A DNA stretch of 64,000 nt, from NCBI GenBank assembly GCA_003508835.1, contig PUFA01000081.1, forward strand, positions 1,674,001 through 1,738,000, written 5' to 3'. Made by a program: the position numbers and the translations under genes. Source of the DNA: Eonycteris spelaea. Taxonomy: Eukaryota > Chordata > Mammalia > Chiroptera > Pteropodidae. The notes beneath the pieces were generated by a model. That model was not told the origin of the DNA, did no database searches, and was given only the letters and a program-made list of their open reading frames with translations. Below are positions 58,346 to 64,000 of the stretch, one piece after another. Position 1 is the stretch's first letter; every line of letters begins with the position of its first letter.

Positions 58346-59479
58346 TTCCCTCTACACCAGACCGAATACAGAACACTCTTAAATCTAAGTTAATTTATCT
58401 CATGGCTATAGGTGAGGACTGTTTTTCCATTCTGAGCCCTAAAAAGTAAGGCCTCAAGGCGTCTGGGGGACACCTTGGCAAGGTAGAGGTGGGTGAAGTC
58501 AAGATTTCTGTAGTGTTCCCTACACTCTTCTAGTTATGGTTCAGGAATCCCAAGATGTGCCTCTGCAGTATATGAATTATTTTGAGCTGAAGGCAATTTA
58601 AGACCCGATAGGTGCAAGAGAAACTTTTACCTCTCCCTTTCGAATTTAAATTTAGGGCTTTACCTATAATAAGAGTTATCACCAGAAATAACTTTTTATG
58701 AGCCAGCTACAGTGTGGGGCAAACTTCTAATTACTGAACATCTGCTCTTCTTATTGTCATTAGCTCAGAATGTCATTTGTAGTTCATTTCACCTTTCTAT
58801 CTCTGAATCTCTCATGTATATGGGGTTCCCAGAGGTACACGTGTAATTAAATTTGGTTACTTTCTCTTGTTAATCTATCTCGTGTTGATTTAATTATTAG
58901 ACCAGCTGAAAGAACTTGAAAGAGTAGAGAAAAAATTTTTCCTCTCCAACACTAGCAAAATACATTCTTCTGGTTTCAGTGGTGGCTTTGCCTCATTGTG
59001 TACCTCAGTCACTATTTTTTAAGAAATCTAATACCTAAATGCCTAGATTTAAAAATAAAATAGAAAAAGAATGAAATAAGGTCTTATTTTTTATAATTTA
59101 AAAAAAATTCATAAGTATCTTTAAATAACAGGTTCCTTTTCATTAATTATGCATTAATTCATAATTATAGTCTACTATGGTAAAGAATCTAATAAGAGAG
59201 AAAATTAAAACTGAAGAATTGAGTCATTGTCAACTGGGAGAGATATTAAGAACACCTAGACAGTCAGAGGAAAGTATTCATTTTGTGAAAAATAAATGGG
59301 TCTGAGTTTTGCATACAAAGGTAAAGAATACATGTAGTACAGAGCAGATTATGGTGTCGTCCAGGGGTAAGGTTGCCAGATGCCAGTAACCTGCTCTTCT
59401 GGGAGAATGCAGGACAGAGAGGAGGTGGCAGTTCAGAGGGCACAAGAGGATTCAGGAAATCCTTCTTTCTCAAAAATTT
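58346..59479. other. Unassigned sequence
   Basis: A weak MIR-like start near 58690-58760. Otherwise nothing recognised. Confidence 0.45.
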
Positions 59480-60095
59480 ATTCCTTTTTATCTACCAGGT
59501 GGGAAAAAGTCCAAAAATTCACTAGCATACCATCCCAGCAAGACTGTGGGGAATCATATGATATCATTCATGGCTGGCGGGGGGTATAAATTAGTGCATC
59601 ACCTCTTAGGGTTAACTTAGCAAAATCTATCAACTTATCAATACAAGCAGCCTTTATCTCTACATTTCCACTTCTAGGGATTCACCCTTAAATAAAGGTA
59701 CCCCCATGTGAAATCATGCCTGGGCAAGGTATTCATGGTGGCATGATAATAGCAAAAGATAGGTCTCTCAGAGGGATGTGGTTAAAATCATAATGCCTCA
59801 TTCATAAAATGCCCTACCGTGCAGCTATAAAGAAAACCAAGGAAGTGTTTGTGTTCTAATATGGGGAGACTCCCAAAATGGATGAAAGCAGGGCTTATAG
59901 CAACATATATAATGTGCTATCACTTACATTAAAAAGTGAGAAACAAGAACATATCCATATATCTAAAAGGATAAATAAACTGATATTAGTTATTACCTAT
60001 TTTGGTGAAGAGGAAGTGTGAGAGAAACATTTTCTGTGTTTCTTTCCATACTTTTTGATGCTTAAGTCAAGATGTATTGCCTATTTTAAATGTTA
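59480..60095 (+). mobile_element. LINE-1 ORF2 end and 3' UTR
   Basis: 'tttccacttctagggattca', 'gtattcatggtggcatgata', 'gccctaccgtgcagctataa', 'aatgtgctatcacttacatt', 'atgtattgcctattttaaat' follow the end of L1M ORF2 into the 3' UTR. Frames are broken. Confidence 0.7.
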
Positions 60096-60284
60096 AATAA
60101 TATTCAGTGATGCCCCACCCCCACTGCCCCCATTCACAGGGCAGGCAGGCATGGGAGGCCAACGCTTAAGGGAACAATGGATAGCAGAAGGCCCTGGAGA
60201 CAGAAACATGATGGGTTCCTCCCCAGAGGCTCCAGTGAATTACTCTGAATCTCACAGGGCCTCACTCAGGGACAGAATGAGCTG

Positions 60285-60370
60285 CATTTCAAAGTCTTTT
60301 CACATCTATTACCTCATTTACCTGACAGATAAGGAAACTTTGTCTACAGAAGCCCAATGTCCTTAAAAAG
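60285..60370 (-). mobile_element. MIR fragment (antisense)
   Basis: 'cacatctattacctcattta' followed by 'gataaggaaactttgtctac' is a short reversed MIR core. The gap to the left (60096-60284) is unassigned. Confidence 0.6.
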
Positions 60371-60684
60371 TTGACATATACCCCTAAATTAAAAACACAG
60401 ATCTTTCATCTTAGATCATTATGAGCTAGCTATCTTACACCATAAATATATTTTTGCATACTGTGTAGATTTTTAAACTACACTTGTTAACTTTCCTACA
60501 ATAAAATACAGTAGACAGTCTTATTACCTAAGAAACAATAGCTGTTAAACTTACAAGACCATCTTTTTTTAATACTACTTTGTTATTCAAAAAACCCAGA
60601 GGCCATTTCTCAACATCCTAATTTTACATTATGGAAAGTCAAGGGCTAACTAGCTGGGTCACAGGTGCCATCTCTAGACTAGAA
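60371..60684. other. Unassigned, weak MIR-like end
   Basis: 60600-60665 loosely resembles reversed MIR ('ctaactagctgggtcacagg'). The rest is unassigned. Confidence 0.35.
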
Positions 60685-60940
60685 CATCCCTATCCCCATC
60701 ACCTCTACATCCCCAGGTATTCATAACTTCCTTACCAATCTGCTTCTTATTTCCATATTACTTATTGCTTACTACAAACTTGTTTTTCTTATTTCTTATG
60801 CTTATCTTTATTATATGTCTTCTCCTCACAAGACTATAAACCTCTCCAGGGCATGGATATTCTCTCCAGTTCACTGATGAATCCTAAGGGCCTAGAATAG
60901 TGCATGGTGCATAGTGATTGCTCAGTAAACACATGCAAAA
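60685..60940 (+). mobile_element. LINE-2 3' end
   Basis: 'ctcctcacaagactataaac', 'ctctccagggcatggatatt', 'gcctagaatagtgcatggtg', 'gattgctcagtaaacacatg' follow the L2 terminus. Confidence 0.75.
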
Positions 60941-62854
60941 ATATATATATTATAATTCAATGATCAAAAATCCACTTAGAGCAAAAGAGAGACACATGCA
61001 ACATTCACTTCTAAAGAGATTTTGATTTTCTAAACAAACTCCTTGGATATTTGAGAAAGTGATGGAAGAAAGATAGCACAGAAAATTTACGTAGTAAGAT
61101 AATAAAAATAAGATCAAAAATGTTTAGGGAGAGCTAATATATCTTTAGATTATCCTCTGGAGGGGTCTCTTAAGGTTATATTCCATTAACACAATCAAGG
61201 GACTGCTTGCATCCAGGTTTTAAAAAACCTTTGTTCTTGGAGCAGACGATGAGATGAGAGATTCTACCATAAATGACTAAGGTTCCTGTCTTTTTTTAAC
61301 GGATTTAAAAGCCTTTCACAGTGTGCTTTCTTGAAATAAAGTTGTAAAGGAACATACACTGAAACAGAACACTGAAAATGTAATTTAATGGGTGAACTCC
61401 TTTCAGCCTCACTTGGTACAGAATGGATACAGAATAATTACTTTTGCCCTCTATTTTCATTAGTTAAAAGTTCTGTAGAAAGTTCTCTCATATCTCTCAA
61501 GACACAACCCCGGTCAGAGCTTTAGTCTGCAGCAAAATCACCAGGTTCAAAGAAAGGGACAGAGGGTGAGGTGTGATGGACAACTGACCTTATCAAAGGG
61601 TTTTTCTAAGGGCCAAAATTATCTCTCATCTTACTTAGTTACATCCTCAGGGGTCTCCAGTTATTCCAATGCATGTCTTGAAATCCTCTGAAAATTATAT
61701 AAGCCCTTGGTTCAAGATGGTAAATCAAACATAAGCCGAATACATTGGGATAATCAGAAAAAGAAAAAAAAAAAAACATTTTAATTACCACCCACACAAT
61801 GATATTCTAAAATAAGGAAAGGAAACCTGTGAAGACCAGAACTGGATATGCTTGTCCAAAATGAAATACAGAGTGACAAGGGCCTGGCACCAGCAGGATC
61901 ACACTGGGACCAGGACCATACATCCCTACCTGGTAAAAGTCGGGGTGAGGGGATGTACAGGTGCCACCCAAGTCCCTGGTCAGGGCTGAAGGCTATCTAG
62001 GGCCGAGGCAGAGCTACTTTGAGACCAGTGCCTTCCACACAACAGCAGCCTTCCCAAGCCAGTTAGTGGGCTTGCTGGGGACACAGCTCTCCCCAGGAGG
62101 CCCCATGAGGCAGACCAACATCTTGAAGGGCAGTTGGTAAACAAGACCAACCAAGTAAAGAAGTTCCAGAACACACTCGCTATTCAGACATTTTAGAAAA
62201 AAGTAAAGGAAATGTATCACCAAATCGAGTCAATAACACCGAGTTACCCCAACTTTGAAAGAGGCAATAAATCACTGGACTCAAGTGACAGGGAACACGA
62301 GAAGCAAAAATCACACCTGGGCAGTCACTCAAGCAGCTGGGCTGTAGATCACTTTTCTGAATAATGGATAAGTGTCATGAGGACAGATGCACCCAGGGAA
62401 GGTAATCCAAAGTAATCTTGCAGAAATGCTTTCCGTCAAGCTGCTCCATCTCAGGGCTTCTGTGATGAAGTTACAGAGAGGAGAGATTCATCAATTTCTC
62501 CTCCTGCCATTAGCGCTCTCCTCACCAGTGACCATGCTCCATGGCCCACTCTCCAGATGGTATAACGGTGCACAGAGCCTGGGCTCTGATATTCTCAAGG
62601 TAACTCAGACAAATTCAAGTTTCTCATCTCTGCTGGCCTGGAAGACTGCCACCAGGAATCTTACAACAACTGCCATTCATCCAGGAAGGTTAACAGGGGA
62701 GAGAAATACATCGCTCCAAACCTCAGACACAATATGGAAAAGAATATGAGAATGGATCCAAGAGAGATTTTAAACATGATCATAAATTTTCTCACAATGC
62801 TTACTCTTTAAATAAATGATTAAAATGTAAGTAGAGAACCACTCAGGATACAGT
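60941..62854. other. Unassigned sequence
   Basis: About 1.9 kb without a supportable family. A12-type run near 61764. The 120-codon plus frame at 62387-62749 shows no recognisable domain or initiation context. Confidence 0.45.
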
Positions 62855-63045
62855 GGTGCCAGATCATGGGCAAGCCCAACTCTCTCACTTGCTAGCTATG
62901 CGCTCTTGGCAAATGGCAATGTCTCTGAGCTTCACTTTCCTCGTGAGGAAGATAGAGACCTTAGCACACATCGCCCAGGATGAGTGAGATACTGTATACA
63001 AATGGCTTACTATGTTGACACACAGCAAGAGCTCAGTCAATAGCT
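62855..63045 (+). mobile_element. MIR SINE
   Basis: 'ctcacttgctagctatgcgc', 'ctctgagcttcactttcctc', 'gatgagtgagatactgtata', 'acagcaagagctcagtcaat' follow MIR in sense. Confidence 0.75.
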
Positions 63046-63059
63046 CTTGTAGCAGACAC

Positions 63060-63425
63060 TACCTAGAGGCTCTCCTAAGCCTGTTCTCCCTGGGCACTCA
63101 AAGAGACTACATTTCCCAGCCTCCCTTGTAGTGAAGCTGAGGCCATAAGATTGGTTTCTGGCCAGTGAATGGGAGCCGAAGTAATGTACATCCCATTCTA
63201 GCCTGGCCTCCAAAACACACTCTCCTACACTGTGTCTAGTCATGCTTGCCATGGCTGGCTGGCAGAGTGAGTCCTGCCAAACGCCCTAGGGAGCAGTAGA
63301 GCCACCAGATGACAAAAGCCCAGGTCCTTGAGTTACTCCTTGGAAGAAAATTGTACCAGACTCTCATGAATAATCAATAAGTTTGTATTATGTAAAACCC
63401 TAAAATTCTGGGGTTAGCAGCTAGG
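63060..63425 (+). mobile_element. ERVL-MaLR-like LTR
   Basis: 'agactacatttcccagcctc', 'gtgaagctgaggccataaga', 'tttctggccagtgaatggga' match the 5' half of a MaLR-type LTR. 'aatcaataagtttgtattat' and 'ccctaaaattctggggttag' fit its 3' end. Confidence 0.6.
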
Positions 63426-63919
63426 GTTAAATCCCCTGACTAACTCAACTATTATGTAGACCTTAACTTATCAGAAACAACCAACTCCCATATAGAACTG
63501 GTATGGATGGGTACCACATGGTTGCTATATACCTTAGTAATGGCAGAGTTTCACTGTTTCATTTTCAAGGCCAATCAATAGACTTCAGGAGAATAACTAT
63601 GACAGAAAGGAGAACCATCATAATTTGGAAATGCCAGTAGCAATGAGACCTTTCTCCCAGGACACAGAGTCTCTAACACTCTTCCAAACATGATATCAAT
63701 ACAGTTTCCTTCTTCCTTGTGGTAAGCTCATAACAACCTTTAGCTTGGCTCAACATTTCCCCCTCGATTAAGCCTCCTTGACCTCACCTCTCAGCACACA
63801 GAGACCTTCCTCTTCTCAATGCACTGTAGCTCTCAGAGCATGCCTCAGCCACAATATCCCGGTCTACACTGTCATTGTCTTGAGTTTCAATGACTCTTTC
63901 TTTACTCCCCAAATTAATA
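63426..63919. other. Unassigned sequence
   Basis: Nothing recognised. Confidence 0.5.
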
Positions 63920-64000
63920 AGTGCTGGCAGTAAAACAATTCAAATATGAAAATGCAAAAGAAAAACTGCAACCAATGACACACCCTAGAGGTACCCACAA
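63920..64000 (-). mobile_element. Possible LINE-1 3'-UTR piece (antisense), cut by window edge
   Basis: 'caattcaaatatgaaaatgc' followed by 'acaccctagaggtaccca' resembles the antisense L1 block that precedes 'gataaccactgttaac'. Confidence 0.35.

Noticed and set aside
62387..62749. 120-codon plus frame
   Set aside because: No recognisable protein family; one such chance frame is expected in this length of mammalian DNA.
1..64000. CRISPR arrays, bacterial operons, phage or defence systems
   Set aside because: No regularly spaced repeats, no ribosome-binding-site and gene arrangement, and the repeat content is plainly mammalian.

Overview
This window reads as ordinary mammalian nuclear DNA with no gene I can support. 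It is AT-rich and CpG-poor, and no open frame resembles a known protein. The longest, 156 codons, lies inside an antisense LINE-1. Most of the recognisable sequence is ancient placental-mammal repeats: LINE-1, LINE-2 (L2), MIR, ERVL-MaLR (MLT1-type) LTRs, an ERVL (MLT2-type) LTR, and Tigger- and hAT-type DNA transposons. Two inserts match the LINE-1 3' and 5' UTR types I associate with Laurasiatheria (carnivores, horses, bats, whales and relatives). I see no primate Alu, rodent B1/B2, carnivore tRNA-Lys SINE, ruminant Bov SINE or equid ERE element. I therefore suggest a laurasiatherian host of undetermined order. Family names come from memory of consensus sequences, and boundaries are good to about 20-50 bases unless a target-site duplication fixes them.

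Layout. 1-5.1 kb: two antisense L1 pieces, L2, further L1 3'-end pieces and a probable small retrocopy at 3964-4246. 5.1-19 kb: mostly unassigned DNA with L2, MIR, two MLT1 LTRs (9.3-9.8 and 11.8-12.3 kb), two short hairpins and a compound microsatellite at 16.1 kb. 19.1-20.1 kb: a three-layer nest, with a MER2-like element inside a MER44/Tigger7-like element inside an L2. 20-28 kb: unassigned DNA with scattered L2 and MIR. 28.95-30.44 kb: an antisense MLT2-type LTR split by a short internally deleted L1, followed by probable ERVL internal sequence and then an MLT1 LTR. 30.4-41.6 kb: unassigned DNA with many MIRs and a hAT fragment. 41.6-42.9 kb: a long antisense L1 3' end. 43-48 kb: L2/MIR and a MaLR LTR. 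48.9-50.6 kb: an old L1/HAL1-like body interrupted by a younger L1 with a perfect 15-bp target duplication. 50.6-64 kb: L2, a head-to-head pair of MLT1 LTRs, a CA microsatellite, an unexplained more CpG-containing block at 56.0-56.6 kb, another L1 3' end, MIR and a MaLR LTR.

The genes do not work together because none is visible. The window could be intergenic or a large intron, and sequence alone does not decide which. I found no CRISPR array, bacterial-type operon, RNA gene or new biological system. The most informative features are insertion structures that order past events, a few strong G-quadruplex-type motifs, and some unassigned stretches that could be conserved regulatory DNA.
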